Source: CAIVAT01 sp964525995 (GTDB lineage: Bacteria; Bacteroidota; Bacteroidia; Bacteroidales; FEN-979). Taken from it: a stretch of 64,000 nt of DNA. A program made the translations under genes and the position numbers. Positions within the stretch are counted from its first letter, which is position 1; each line of letters opens with the position of its first letter. Under the pieces are notes generated by a model, which was given only the letters and a program-made list of their open reading frames with translations, did no database searches and was not told where the DNA came from. Positions 55,366 to 63,992 of this stretch are shown here, in pieces. The DNA is taken from contig CAZGIM010000008.1 in assembly GCA_964525995.1 (NCBI GenBank), positions 94,336 to 158,335 on the forward strand. The letters run 5' to 3'.

Positions 55366-56562
55366 TCAGGTTACGAAGAGATCGGAGGCAATACGATCGG
55401 CAAAGAGTTTGCCCTTTTCGGTGAGGTAATAAACTCCCGAAGATTCATATACCAAGCCCTGATCTGTTAAAGAGTTGGCCTTCTTTTTAAAGGCATCGGA
55501 CCATTTCGGAAATAGTCTGGAAATCGTGTCTGAATTACATCCCCACATTGTGCGCAGGGAGGTCATGATGTATTCGTTATATTTCTGTTCAAGAGTGAGG
55601 GTCTCTTCTTCATATTGCAGGTGACTCTCAGAGACGCCGTGCAGATACTCCGTGAGATTATTAACATTCCAGCGCCGCGAAGTTCCGTTATAGCTGTGTG
55701 CGGATGGCCCCAGCCCAAGATAGTGAGCATCGTACCAGTACCCGGTATTATGTCGGGAATACCATCCAGGAAGCGCAAAATTCGATATTTCATAATGTTC
55801 GAACCCATGAATTGCGGCCGTCCGGGTCAATATCTGATACTGTGAAATCATGAGTTCTTCGTCCAATAAAGCCGTCCGTTGATTTTGAATCATCCAGGCC
55901 AAAGCGGTCTCCGACTCAACGGTCAGGGCATAGGCTGAAATATGTGGAACTTCCAACGAGAATGCCACCTCCAGATTTCTTTTCCAAAGTTCCCCGGTGG
56001 AACCGGGAATTCCATAGATCAGATCAATGCTGATATTATCAAATCCCTGATCTTTCAACATCCGGATAGCCCGTAACGACTGATCCACCGTATGAATTCT
56101 TTTCAGGTACTTCAGCTCTTCATCGTTGAAGGATTGAACACCGAGACTGATTCGGTTAAAGCTTGTTTTCTTCAGTTCGCTGACAAAAGTACCGGTCACG
56201 TCGTCAGGGTTCAGTTCGATCGATAGTTCAGGAAGATGTTCTTCGGGATAGTGACTGGTGATAGCTGATTTCGATTGTGGTGGATCATGAGCTTTGCTGC
56301 CATTCTGCATCGTGAAGGAAAAGGTATCAGCAATCGTGTTGAGAATTTGCTGGAGGTTGGCAGGTTGGTACAGAGAGGGCGTTCCGCCGCCAAAGTAAAC
56401 CGTCTCGATCCTTTGGCCTGAAAGATAGTCGGCGACAAGAGCAATTTCACGATTCAGGGCCTGAAGGAAGGCGTCCTTCTTTTTTTGTGATGCCAGGGAA
56501 AAAAAGTTGCAATAGGGACATTTGCTTTTGCAAAAGGGAATATGAACGTAGATACCGGCCAA
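55366..56562 (-). CDS. hemW: HemW-like radical SAM protein (heme chaperone)
   Basis: 398 residues, with the radical-SAM cluster motif CKSKCPYC at 11-18 (C11, C15, C18), YFGGGTPSLYQ, the SAM-binding SIELNPDDV strand and GLGPSAHSY, then the C-terminal HemW/HemN-type domain (YNEYIMTSLRTMWGC). HemW proteins bind heme and help insert it into cytochromes, which fits the cytochrome-rich nrfHA locus 2-3 kb away. Many genomes mislabel it as coproporphyrinogen oxidase. It starts 5 bases downstream of the sensor kinase and probably shares its transcript. ATG at 56560-56562. Confidence 0.88.
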   Translation of the reverse strand: MAGIYVHIPFCKSKCPYCNFFSLASQKKKDAFLQALNREIALVADYLSGQRIETVYFGGGTPSLYQPANLQQILNTIADTFSFTMQNGSKAHDPPQSKSAITSHYPEEHLPELSIELNPDDVTGTFVSELKKTSFNRISLGVQSFNDEELKYLKRIHTVDQSLRAIRMLKDQGFDNISIDLIYGIPGSTGELWKRNLEVAFSLEVPHISAYALTVESETALAWMIQNQRTALLDEELMISQYQILTRTAAIHGFEHYEISNFALPGWYSRHNTGYWYDAHYLGLGPSAHSYNGTSRRWNVNNLTEYLHGVSESHLQYEEETLTLEQKYNEYIMTSLRTMWGCNSDTISRLFPKWSDAFKKKANSLTDQGLVYESSGVYYLTEKGKLFADRIASDLFVT

Positions 56563-56566
56563 TGTC

Positions 56567-58066
56567 CTATTTTTTCAAGACGATCCTGAAGGTGGTCCCT
56601 TTGTTAAGCGTGGATGTTTTCACAAATATCTTCCCGGCATGATAGTTTTCAATAATCCTGCGCGAAAGTGTAAGTCCCAGTCCCCAACCTCTTTTTTTAC
56701 TGGTGAAACCTGGATGAAAGATGGTTTTGAACCGCGACTTGGGAATCCCTTTACCAGTATCGGCCACATCGATATGAATGTGATCCACATCCTCGGTGAT
56801 TTCAATGTTTACCATTCCATTGCCATCCATTGCATCGACTGCGTTCTTACACAGATTCTCGATCACCCATTCAAAAAGATGCAGGTTCAGGGGAACAAAA
56901 ATTTCGTGATGAGGATCGGGTTGAATGGTGAAGGTTACCCGGGCAGAAAGCCGCGAGCGCATATAATTCACTGTTTCATGAACTACCGCGACAATATTCA
57001 TCCGGTCGAGTCGGGCGGTCGATCCGATCTTGGAGAAGCGGTCGGTGATGGTTTCCAGCCGCAGGACATCTTTCTCAATTTCCCTGACGGTCTCTTCATC
57101 TAGCCCTTTCAATTTAAGTAATTCGAGCCAGGCAACCATCGATGATAACGGGGTGCCCAATTGATGAGCTGTTTCTTTGGCCATACCTACCCAGACCTGG
57201 TTCTGCTCCGATTTACGGGCATAGCTGAAAAGCAGATAAGCGATCAGTAAAAAGATGGTGATAACTGCAAATTGGACAAAGGGATAGTATTTAAGCTGAG
57301 TCAGGAGAAAAGAATCCTGGTAATAGATATAATGAACACCGGTGTCGGCCAGGTCAACTTTGATGGGTGTGTTTTGAGCGGCCATTGATCTCAGCGTGCG
57401 GGCCACCCACACCGGGTCTTTGATCTTCTGGTCGGGAATGTTCCCGTAATCGAAGATCTCTTTACCGGTACTGTCGGTTATGATAACCGGGACGGATGCG
57501 GAATTGATCACCACTTCCGAAAAAAAAGATTTGATCAGGTTGTCGAGGACTTTTTTCAGCTCTTCAAAGATGTTGGAATCTTTATAATAGAAGTACATCT
57601 TTTGATTCATGTAGTAAGTCACCACAATGGGAGGATAGAGAGAGAATTCCTTCTTCAGTGGTCCTTCGAGGTAAGTTATTCCTTCGGTATTGATATTTCT
57701 CGAATTCATGATCTTTCCCGAAGCATCGGTCACAATCACAGGGATGGTATTATTTTCGCCGATGATACTCATGAAGAAATTCAAATCTTCGTTAGCATCT
57801 GCCTGAATAATTCTCCGTTGGGCTTCTGCCACGATCGAAACCCTTTTGTGTTCCTCATTCTTGATCTGTTCAAAAAGGTGGTTGGTATAGTTCACCAGGT
57901 CGGCTTTCTGATGAATGGCATCGGCCCAGATCTCCACATTTTTCCTTTCATCTTTACGGATTTCATCGACCAGAATATTGGTATAATAAAGTGATGCCGC
58001 AACAATCAGGACTGCCGAGAGGAACAGAAATAACTTCCAGCGCTTTTTCCTTAAGTATATGTCCAC
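56567..58066 (-). CDS. Sensor histidine kinase with periplasmic sensor
   Basis: 499 residues: a helix at about 10-30, an extracytoplasmic domain of about 220 residues, a second helix (FAVITIFLLIAYLLFSYA), then HisKA with the acceptor His at about 301 in KETAHQLGTPLSSMVAWLELLK and an HATPase with N-box ENLCKNAVDAMDGNG, G1 DTGKGIPKSRF and G2 GWGLGLTLSRRIIENY. No HAMP is obvious and no response regulator lies next to it. It precedes hemW by 4 bases on the same strand, so the two are probably an operon. Signal unknown. Confidence 0.92.
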   Translation of the reverse strand: MDIYLRKKRWKLFLFLSAVLIVAASLYYTNILVDEIRKDERKNVEIWADAIHQKADLVNYTNHLFEQIKNEEHKRVSIVAEAQRRIIQADANEDLNFFMSIIGENNTIPVIVTDASGKIMNSRNINTEGITYLEGPLKKEFSLYPPIVVTYYMNQKMYFYYKDSNIFEELKKVLDNLIKSFFSEVVINSASVPVIITDSTGKEIFDYGNIPDQKIKDPVWVARTLRSMAAQNTPIKVDLADTGVHYIYYQDSFLLTQLKYYPFVQFAVITIFLLIAYLLFSYARKSEQNQVWVGMAKETAHQLGTPLSSMVAWLELLKLKGLDEETVREIEKDVLRLETITDRFSKIGSTARLDRMNIVAVVHETVNYMRSRLSARVTFTIQPDPHHEIFVPLNLHLFEWVIENLCKNAVDAMDGNGMVNIEITEDVDHIHIDVADTGKGIPKSRFKTIFHPGFTSKKRGWGLGLTLSRRIIENYHAGKIFVKTSTLNKGTTFRIVLKK

Positions 58067-58246
58067 AAATCAAATTTATTTTATCAACGGTATAAGGCTG
58101 ATAATATTTTTATCTGGTTATCAAAGGTATGGATTTTTCATATCCGCATTCAAGGCCTTTTCAAAGAGAAAAGAGAGCACATAATCGAAAAAAAGCCGGA
58201 TAATACTTGAAAAAGCGTAATATTGAACAAACAAAATTTTGATCCG

Positions 58247-60160
58247 ATGAAAAAACGTTTATTCATGTTCCTCCTGGCCGGAGGATTAATCAGCGCTTCC
58301 CTGATCCCGGGAGGATGCAAACAAAAAACACCGATGCAGACACGACAGATTCCGTTAGAGGATTTCTTTAAAAATCCCGAAAAAGCACGCTACCAGATCT
58401 CCCCCGACGGGAAGTATTTTTCATTCATGGCGCCTTATGAAAAGCGCATGAATATTTTTGTGCAGGAGATTGGCAAAGACAGCGCCATAAGACTTACTTC
58501 AGAAAAAGACCGCGACATTGCCGGATATTTCTGGAAGAACCCGAACCGGATCGTCTTTCTCAAGGATACCGGAGGGGATGAAAATTACAGGTTGTACGGG
58601 GTTGATATCGACGGCAGTAATCTGAAGTGTTTTACCGATTTTCCTAAGGTTCGAACCGAGATTCTGGATGATCTGTACGAATTTCCCGATGAGTTGATTA
58701 TCGGGTTGAATAAACGTAATCCGGAGGTATTCGATCCTTTTCGGTTGAATATTGTGACTGGTGAAATGAAGCAACTGGCCGAAAACCCGGGAAATATTCA
58801 GGGCTGGATCCTCGATCACGACGGGAAGTTACGGGCAGCCATTGCCATTGTTGACGGTGTGAACACACAACTGTTATACCGTGAAAAAGAGTCGGATCCC
58901 TTTAAACCGGTTCTCACAACCAGTTTTAAAGAGAGCCTGACTCCCCTCATGTTTACCTTCGACAATAAAAACGTATATGCCACTTCAAATCTTGGTCGTG
59001 ATAAAAGTGCGGTCGTGATCTTCGACATTGCCCGTGGCAAAGAGCTTGAGGTACTTTATGAAAATAAGGATTACGATGTTTCGGATGTAACCTGGTCACG
59101 ATTGAAAAAAGCCCTCATATGTGCCAATTATGAGTCGTGGAAGCAGGAGCGTTACTTCTTCGATACAGAGGGGAAACAACTTTTCGATAATATCCAGAAG
59201 CACCTGGGTAATTTTTCATTCAATATCACCTCCCTGACCAAGAATGAGGATAAGTTCATGATCAGGGCTTACAGTGACCGTTCGTTGGGAGGCTATTTTG
59301 TGTATGACCGGGGTGCTGACAAGCTTCAGAAAGTAGCTGATATTGCCCCCTGGCTCCTTGAAGAGGAACTGGCTGAGATGCTGCCCATAGAATATGCGGC
59401 CCGTGACTGTACAAAAATCCAGGGTTATCTGACTCTCCCGGTTGGTTACACCATGGAGACCGCAAAAGATCTTCCTGTTGTTGTCAATCCACACGGGGGA
59501 CCTTGGGCGCGTGATGGATGGTATTTCAATCCGGAGATACAATTTTTAGCCAACCGCGGTTTTGCTGTACTACAAATGAACTTCCGCGGTTCAACCGGAT
59601 ACGGAAAAGCCTTCTGGGAAAAGTCGTTCAAGCAATGGGGATTGACCATGCAGGACGATATCACCGACGGAACACAGTGGCTGATCGATAAAGGTATTGC
59701 CAATCCTAAAAAGATTGCCATTTACGGCGGGAGTTACGGGGGATATGCCACCCTTCAGGGGCTGGTCAGGGAGCCCGGGTTGTATGCAGCAGGGGTTGAT
59801 TATGTGGGTGTTTCGAACCTGTTCACCTTCATGAAAACCATTCCGCCTTACTGGAAACCCATGCTCGATATGATGTATGAAATGGTTGGCAATCCTCAGA
59901 GTGACAGTGCCCAATTCGTTGCCACATCGCCCGCCCTCAATTCTGATAAGATCAAAACCCCGTTGTTCGTGGCTCAGGGTAAAAACGATCCCCGGGTCAA
60001 CATCGATGAATCAAACCAGATCGTGGATGCATTGAAAAAGCGCGGGATCGTAGTCGAATATATGGTCAAGGATAATGAAGGTCACGGATTTCACAATGAA
60101 GAAAACCGGTTTGACTTCTATCGGGCGATGGAAAAGTTTCTTGAAAAAAATCTGAAATGA
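58247..60160 (+). CDS. S9-family prolyl-oligopeptidase-type lipoprotein peptidase
   Basis: 637 residues from ATG 58247; a start 24 bases earlier is not supported by the signal. The lipoprotein signal (LFMFLLAGGLISASLIPGGC) leads into a seven-bladed propeller region (repeated SFMAPYEK / NIFVQEIG / FFDTEGKQLFDN blades), then the alpha/beta-hydrolase domain, with GGSYGGYATLQG holding the catalytic Ser at about 496, QGKNDPRVN the Asp and EGHGFHNEE the His. The triad is complete, so it should be an active periplasmic acylaminoacyl- or dipeptidyl-peptidase. A terminator follows the stop. Confidence 0.93.
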   Translation: MKKRLFMFLLAGGLISASLIPGGCKQKTPMQTRQIPLEDFFKNPEKARYQISPDGKYFSFMAPYEKRMNIFVQEIGKDSAIRLTSEKDRDIAGYFWKNPNRIVFLKDTGGDENYRLYGVDIDGSNLKCFTDFPKVRTEILDDLYEFPDELIIGLNKRNPEVFDPFRLNIVTGEMKQLAENPGNIQGWILDHDGKLRAAIAIVDGVNTQLLYREKESDPFKPVLTTSFKESLTPLMFTFDNKNVYATSNLGRDKSAVVIFDIARGKELEVLYENKDYDVSDVTWSRLKKALICANYESWKQERYFFDTEGKQLFDNIQKHLGNFSFNITSLTKNEDKFMIRAYSDRSLGGYFVYDRGADKLQKVADIAPWLLEEELAEMLPIEYAARDCTKIQGYLTLPVGYTMETAKDLPVVVNPHGGPWARDGWYFNPEIQFLANRGFAVLQMNFRGSTGYGKAFWEKSFKQWGLTMQDDITDGTQWLIDKGIANPKKIAIYGGSYGGYATLQGLVREPGLYAAGVDYVGVSNLFTFMKTIPPYWKPMLDMMYEMVGNPQSDSAQFVATSPALNSDKIKTPLFVAQGKNDPRVNIDESNQIVDALKKRGIVVEYMVKDNEGHGFHNEENRFDFYRAMEKFLEKNLK

Positions 60161-60168
60161 AAAACTGA

Positions 60169-60204
60169 AGAGGGTGACTCGACTTTTGAGCCACCCTCTT
60201 TTTT
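60169..60204. terminator. Hairpin terminator between S9 peptidase and mannose-1-phosphate guanylyltransferase
   Basis: Arms AGAGGGTGACTC and GAGCCACCCTCT pair with one mismatch around a short loop and end in six T on the + strand. It lies between the convergent stops at 60160 and 60203 and could serve both. Confidence 0.75.
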
Positions 60205-61306
60205 ATACATATTTTTCTCCTTTTTCGAGCATCACATCGTTTACGTACTGCCTGATATTCTGTTCGTCGCTTTTACGACAGACTAACAATACTTCTTCCG
60301 ATTCCACGACGATATAATCGTTAAGACCCTGCAGTACAACGACTTTTTCTTTGGGCATGTTAATAATGCAATTGGCCGAGTCGTACATCATGACATTTTT
60401 GCCGATCACTGCGTTTCCCTGTTCATCCCTGGGCCTGTTTTCATACAAGGATCCCCAGGTTCCCAGATCGGACCAACCAAAATCAGCAGCAAGAACATAA
60501 ACATTGTCGGCTTTTTCCATAACGCCATAGTCAATGGATATGCTTTTGCAAATCGTATAGGTCTCTTTGATAAAGGATCGTTCCTCACGGGTTCCGTATT
60601 TACCGATACCCTTTTTAAACAGGTTGTCCACCTCGGGGAGGAAAGATTCAAATGCCTTCATGATGCTTGTCAATGACCAGATAAATATTCCCGAGTTCCA
60701 TAAAAAATCACCACATTTGAGGAAAGTAATGGCAAGATCAAGATTGGGTTTTTCAGTGAAGGTTTTTACTTTTTTAAGATGGGGTTCTTTGGGATAGACC
60801 TCTTCATGACCGTCGACATATTGAATATATCCGTAACCGGTATCAGGCCGGCTTGGGCGGATGCCGAGGGTCAGGAGCCAATCGTTCTCACCGGCGGCTT
60901 CGAGGGCGGTTTCGATATTTTTCAGGAAGGTATCTTCTTTCAGGATGATGTGATCGGAGGGGGCCACGACAATTCTTGCATCGGGGTCCCGCGCCAGAAT
61001 ACATTGATTGGCATAAGCTACACACGGAGCGGTATTGCGTCGTGCTGGTTCTAAAAGTATCTGTTGGGTGGTAAGTTCGGGAAGCTGAGTTTGTACCAGT
61101 TTCTTGTACAATTCGTTCGTAACGATATAGATATTTTCTTTCGGACAGATCCGGCTGAAACGTTTATAGGTCTGCTGGATCAGCGTTTCGCCGGTTCCAA
61201 GGATGTCGATGAATTGTTTTGGATGGGAGGTTCTGCTCATGGGCCAGAAACGGGCGCCAATCCCGCCTGCCATGATCACACAAAAGTTATGTTTAGATTT
61301 TGCCAT
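60203..61306 (-). CDS. manC: Mannose-1-phosphate guanylyltransferase
   Basis: 367 residues. The nucleotidyltransferase motif CVIMAGGIGARFWPMSRTSHPKQF is at about 9-32, followed by LEPARRNTAPCVAY and the FTEKPNLD stretch; GYGYIQY and IFIWSLTSIMKAF place the sugar-phosphate pocket. It makes GDP-mannose from mannose-1-phosphate and GTP for glycan synthesis. It lacks the C-terminal isomerase domain of the fused ManC/PMI enzymes, so it is a transferase only. ATG at 61304-61306. Confidence 0.93.
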   Translation of the reverse strand: MAKSKHNFCVIMAGGIGARFWPMSRTSHPKQFIDILGTGETLIQQTYKRFSRICPKENIYIVTNELYKKLVQTQLPELTTQQILLEPARRNTAPCVAYANQCILARDPDARIVVAPSDHIILKEDTFLKNIETALEAAGENDWLLTLGIRPSRPDTGYGYIQYVDGHEEVYPKEPHLKKVKTFTEKPNLDLAITFLKCGDFLWNSGIFIWSLTSIMKAFESFLPEVDNLFKKGIGKYGTREERSFIKETYTICKSISIDYGVMEKADNVYVLAADFGWSDLGTWGSLYENRPRDEQGNAVIGKNVMMYDSANCIINMPKEKVVVLQGLNDYIVVESEEVLLVCRKSDEQNIRQYVNDVMLEKGEKYV

Positions 61307-61376
61307 GCCGGATGAGGTTTAAATTCATACAAACATACAAAAGAAAGTTCAAAAAATTCCTGATAAATAAATACCT

Positions 61377-61384
61377 TAAATTTG
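61377..61384 (+). promoter_or_regulatory. -7 element ahead of the exported oxidase-fold gene
   Basis: TAAATTTG (TAnnTTTG) lies 57 bases before the ATG at 61441. No TTTG appears at the usual spacing upstream. On the opposite strand TATGTTTG (61330-61337) could serve manC. Confidence 0.35.
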
Positions 61385-61440
61385 CCGGTCCGGAGCCTCC
61401 GGATGCACCCGTAAAGAATCGATTCACCTAACACTGATAC

Positions 61441-61971
61441 ATGGAAAAGCACATCACGCGTCCTATTTTTATCGGAATTCTTGCTTGGTTCATAGCGCTT
61501 CCCGTCGGACTTCGCGCTCAGAAACCGGTCGACCACGACACGATCATTGCCGCTGCCCGGGAAATCATTAAAGAGACCACATATTGTGCCCTGATCACCC
61601 TCGATGCAGAAGGTCAGCCGCAGGTTCGCACCATGAATCCCTTCCCGATCAACGATGAGTTCGTAACCTGGTTCGCCACGACGCGGACAAGCCGGAAGGT
61701 GAAGGAGATCAGAAACAATCCCAGGGTAAGTGTGTATTATGCAGATCACATCAATGCCAAAGGGTATGTTACAATAACCGGCACCGCGGAAGTGATTGAC
61801 GACAAAGCGTTGTTGCTGAAGATGAAACGCGACTACTGGGAGGGCATAAAAGGGTGGCAGGATCATTTTGTCCTGATCCGGATTGTGCCAAAATCGATGG
61901 ATGTTATCAATTACAGGCGTCATGTGACCAATGATCCGGAAACCTTACGGGCTCCTTCGATTACTTTTTAA
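61441..61971 (+). CDS. Exported pyridoxamine-5'-phosphate-oxidase-fold (flavin-binding split barrel) protein
   Basis: 176 residues. The split-barrel domain (YCALITLDAEGQPQVRTMNP...VTWFATTRTSRKVKEIRNNPRVSVYYAD...YVTITGTAEVIDD) is the PPOX/general-stress family that binds FMN, F420 or heme. Unusually, it is preceded by a signal peptide (FIGILAWFIALPVGLRAQK), suggesting export. The gene is rich in G and C (40 of 60 bases at 61501-61560) compared with most of the window. The physiological electron donor or substrate is unknown. ATG at 61441. Confidence 0.82.
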   Translation: MEKHITRPIFIGILAWFIALPVGLRAQKPVDHDTIIAAAREIIKETTYCALITLDAEGQPQVRTMNPFPINDEFVTWFATTRTSRKVKEIRNNPRVSVYYADHINAKGYVTITGTAEVIDDKALLLKMKRDYWEGIKGWQDHFVLIRIVPKSMDVINYRRHVTNDPETLRAPSITF

Positions 61972-62409
61972 AGGTCCCGGGTGCCGGCGCCTTCACGAGC
62001 CGGCGTGTAATCCCGGCGGAATTTCTTATACCGGACAGGAATTGCACCACAACCGCGTGACCCGGACACATCACGAAACCGTGGCCGGATCAGAATCTGT
62101 TTAAAATCATGGTATTCAGAGGTATAAAATATTGTTAGAAATTAAATATTTTGTATTTTTGATTGAAGGGAATTGTCGTGAAGGACAGGAATTCTCATAA
62201 TCCCCTAATAGGCGTTAATGTTTGAATCTTAGGATCTGATAAGGATACATCAACGGACAATAAAGGCAGATTAATTATCAAATTGGACAAAATTCCCTGC
62301 ACCCTGGAACGTCATAATAAAGAAACTCTGAATAATCCGGCACAAAATGAACAAATGGAAGATGGTTTTTACTCAATTGATATTCCTGTCAAACAAACAT
62401 TAATTTGAT
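61972..62409. other. Intergenic region with possible C-terminal gene remnant (438 bp)
   Basis: GC-rich at the left, AT-rich from about 62100 on. A frame without a good start codon runs from about 62226 to a TGA at 62406-62408, encoding a hydrophilic segment with PCTLERHNKETL and DGFYSIDIPVKQTLI; it resembles the tail of a larger protein but I do not recognise it. No RNA gene or strong terminator is seen. Confidence 0.35.
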
Positions 62410-62826
62410 ATGACTGAATTAGAAGATGAGGTTACCAAAGTATTGGATGCCCATTGGTCTGCTTTAAAGGCCAAAGATGCCGATGCTGTCATTGCTTTAG
62501 TTTCGGAAGATTTTCTATCATGTGGAAGTGATCCGGATGAATTCTGGAACAAGACAGATATGTATAATACTGTTAAACAGATGTTAACCAACAGCGAGTT
62601 AAAAATAGATATCACCGTCGATAAACGTGAAATACGAATTACAAAAGATGGTCATTCAGCAATTGCCTTTGAGCAGATGTTTTTGATACCTTTCAGTCGG
62701 AAGATACCAGTCAGAACGGTTTATCATCTTGTGAAAGAGAATAAAACCTGGTTGATCGATTTTTCAAGTACCGGTTTGATACCGAACAATAATGATATTG
62801 AAAAACTAAATAAGGCGTTAGAATAA
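62410..62826 (+). CDS. NTF2/SnoaL-like (DUF4440-type) small protein
   Basis: 138 residues of alpha-plus-beta character: a helical N-terminus (VLDAHWSALKAKDADAVIALVSEDFLSC), then a curved sheet with IDITVDKREIRITKD and TVYHLVKENKTWLIDFSSTG, as in NTF2-like and DUF4440 proteins. The pocket residues are not distinctive, so enzyme or binding role is open. Its ATG is one base past the TGA of the possible remnant upstream, and the membrane-protein gene follows 14 bases later. Confidence 0.75.
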   Translation: MTELEDEVTKVLDAHWSALKAKDADAVIALVSEDFLSCGSDPDEFWNKTDMYNTVKQMLTNSELKIDITVDKREIRITKDGHSAIAFEQMFLIPFSRKIPVRTVYHLVKENKTWLIDFSSTGLIPNNNDIEKLNKALE

Positions 62827-62840
62827 TCACATGAGCTGCT

Positions 62841-63431
62841 ATGCTGCCGGGTTACTTTGTAATAATCGGGACTCTTATCGGGGCTTCAGGTTCAATAGCT
62901 TACCTGATTGATACCGCAAAAGGTAAAATCAAACCCAACCGGGTTTCTTTTTTATTGTGGTCCATTGCACCCATAATAGCATTTTTTGCACAGATTACAC
63001 AAGGCGTTGGACTTGAGGCCTTAATGACATTCAGCACCGGTTTTCTCCCTTTGACTGTATTTATTGCCTCGTTTGTAAGCAAGAAGGCGAAGTGGAAGCA
63101 GACCAGATTTGATTTGTTATGTGGAATGATATCACTCATGGGTCTGATGTTATGGATTATCACAAAAGTGGGTAATATAGCTATCTTTTTTAGTATCCTT
63201 GCGGATGGATTCGCAGCTATTCCAACAATAGTGAAAGCTTATAAATATCCAGATACAGAGTTGGCATGGCCGTGGATTGCAACCGTATTTGGTATTGTTT
63301 TAACGTTGCTGACCCTGTCAACATTTACTTTTGCAAACTGCGGTTTTATCCTCTACATTCTTGTAGTTAATTCATTGATATTTATTCTTGTACAGTTCAG
63401 AATTGGTGAAATTCGTCGATCCGGGAATTAA
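62841..63431 (+). CDS. PQ-loop-like polytopic membrane protein
   Basis: 196 residues with about six helices in two similar halves: GTLIGASGSIAYLIDTAKGKIKPNRVSFLLWSIAPI near the start and FFSILADGFAAIPTIVKAYKYPDTELAWPWIATVFG in the second half. The repeated Pro near a short loop between helices recalls PQ-loop/SWEET-type transporters, but the identification is by layout only. Probably cotranscribed with the small NTF2-like gene upstream. Confidence 0.65.
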   Translation: MLPGYFVIIGTLIGASGSIAYLIDTAKGKIKPNRVSFLLWSIAPIIAFFAQITQGVGLEALMTFSTGFLPLTVFIASFVSKKAKWKQTRFDLLCGMISLMGLMLWIITKVGNIAIFFSILADGFAAIPTIVKAYKYPDTELAWPWIATVFGIVLTLLTLSTFTFANCGFILYILVVNSLIFILVQFRIGEIRRSGN

Positions 63432-63453
63432 TGTTTCAATATAATCTAAGAAT

Positions 63454-63472
63454 CCACCACCTTAGGTGGTGG
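63454..63472. repeat. Left-end hairpin of the IS200/IS605 element
   Basis: CCACCACC and GGTGGTGG form an 8-bp perfect stem with a 3-base loop, about 43 bases upstream of the tnpA ATG. Confidence 0.8.
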
Positions 63473-63515
63473 TGATGTTAAAATGGCTATGCCAGAAAAA
63501 TAGTAACTTCGAAGC

Positions 63516-63959
63516 ATGAGCGAATATAAGAAATTAAATCATGTTATTTATCGGTGCACATATCATATTGTTTGGACGCCAAAGTACCGATTCCGGGTAC
63601 TTGAAGGACTTGTAAAGGAGATGTTGACAAAAGACATTGAGATGTTACTGGAATGGCAAAGATGCGAATTGATTGGGATGAACATTCAGGCCGACCACAT
63701 TCACATGATAGTAAGCGTTCCGCCAAAACTTTCGGTGTCACACCTTATGGGGATATTGAAAGGAAAGACAGCAATCAAAATCTTTAAAAGTTATCCTCAG
63801 TTGAAAAAGAAGCCATATTGGGGCAATCATTTCTGGTCGAGAGGGTATTGTGTGGATACCATAGGTCTTGACGAAGACAAGATCAAAAAGTACGTCATAT
63901 ATCAAGAAAAGCAAGAACGTTTAGAAGAACAACAGAGTTTCGATTTTGGCCCCTTATAG
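63516..63959 (+). CDS. tnpA: IS200/IS605 TnpA transposase
   Basis: 147 residues of the Y1-HUH single-strand transposase (REP-associated relatives included). The N-terminal strand YHIVWTPKYRFRVL, the HUH metal motif in ADHIHMIVSVPP, the GKTAIKIFKSYP helix, WGNHFWSRGYCVDT and the C-terminal catalytic-Tyr helix (KYVIYQEKQ) are all present, so it appears intact. It transposes by peel-and-paste without target duplication. ATG at 63516. The stop is at 63957-63959 and the right-end hairpin follows. Confidence 0.93.
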   Translation: MSEYKKLNHVIYRCTYHIVWTPKYRFRVLEGLVKEMLTKDIEMLLEWQRCELIGMNIQADHIHMIVSVPPKLSVSHLMGILKGKTAIKIFKSYPQLKKKPYWGNHFWSRGYCVDTIGLDEDKIKKYVIYQEKQERLEEQQSFDFGPL

Positions 63960-63971
63960 GGGCTTTTCAAG

Positions 63972-63992
63972 TCCACCTTCTTTGAAGGTGGA
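63972..63992. repeat. Right-end hairpin of the IS200/IS605 element
   Basis: TCCACCTTC and GAAGGTGGA form a 9-bp perfect stem around TTT, 12 bases after the tnpA stop. It is the counterpart of the left-end hairpin, sharing the CCACC/GGTGG core. Confidence 0.8.

Noticed and set aside
60500..61315. Plus-strand frames opposite manC
   Set aside because: All lie within the certain guanylyltransferase gene and lack family features.
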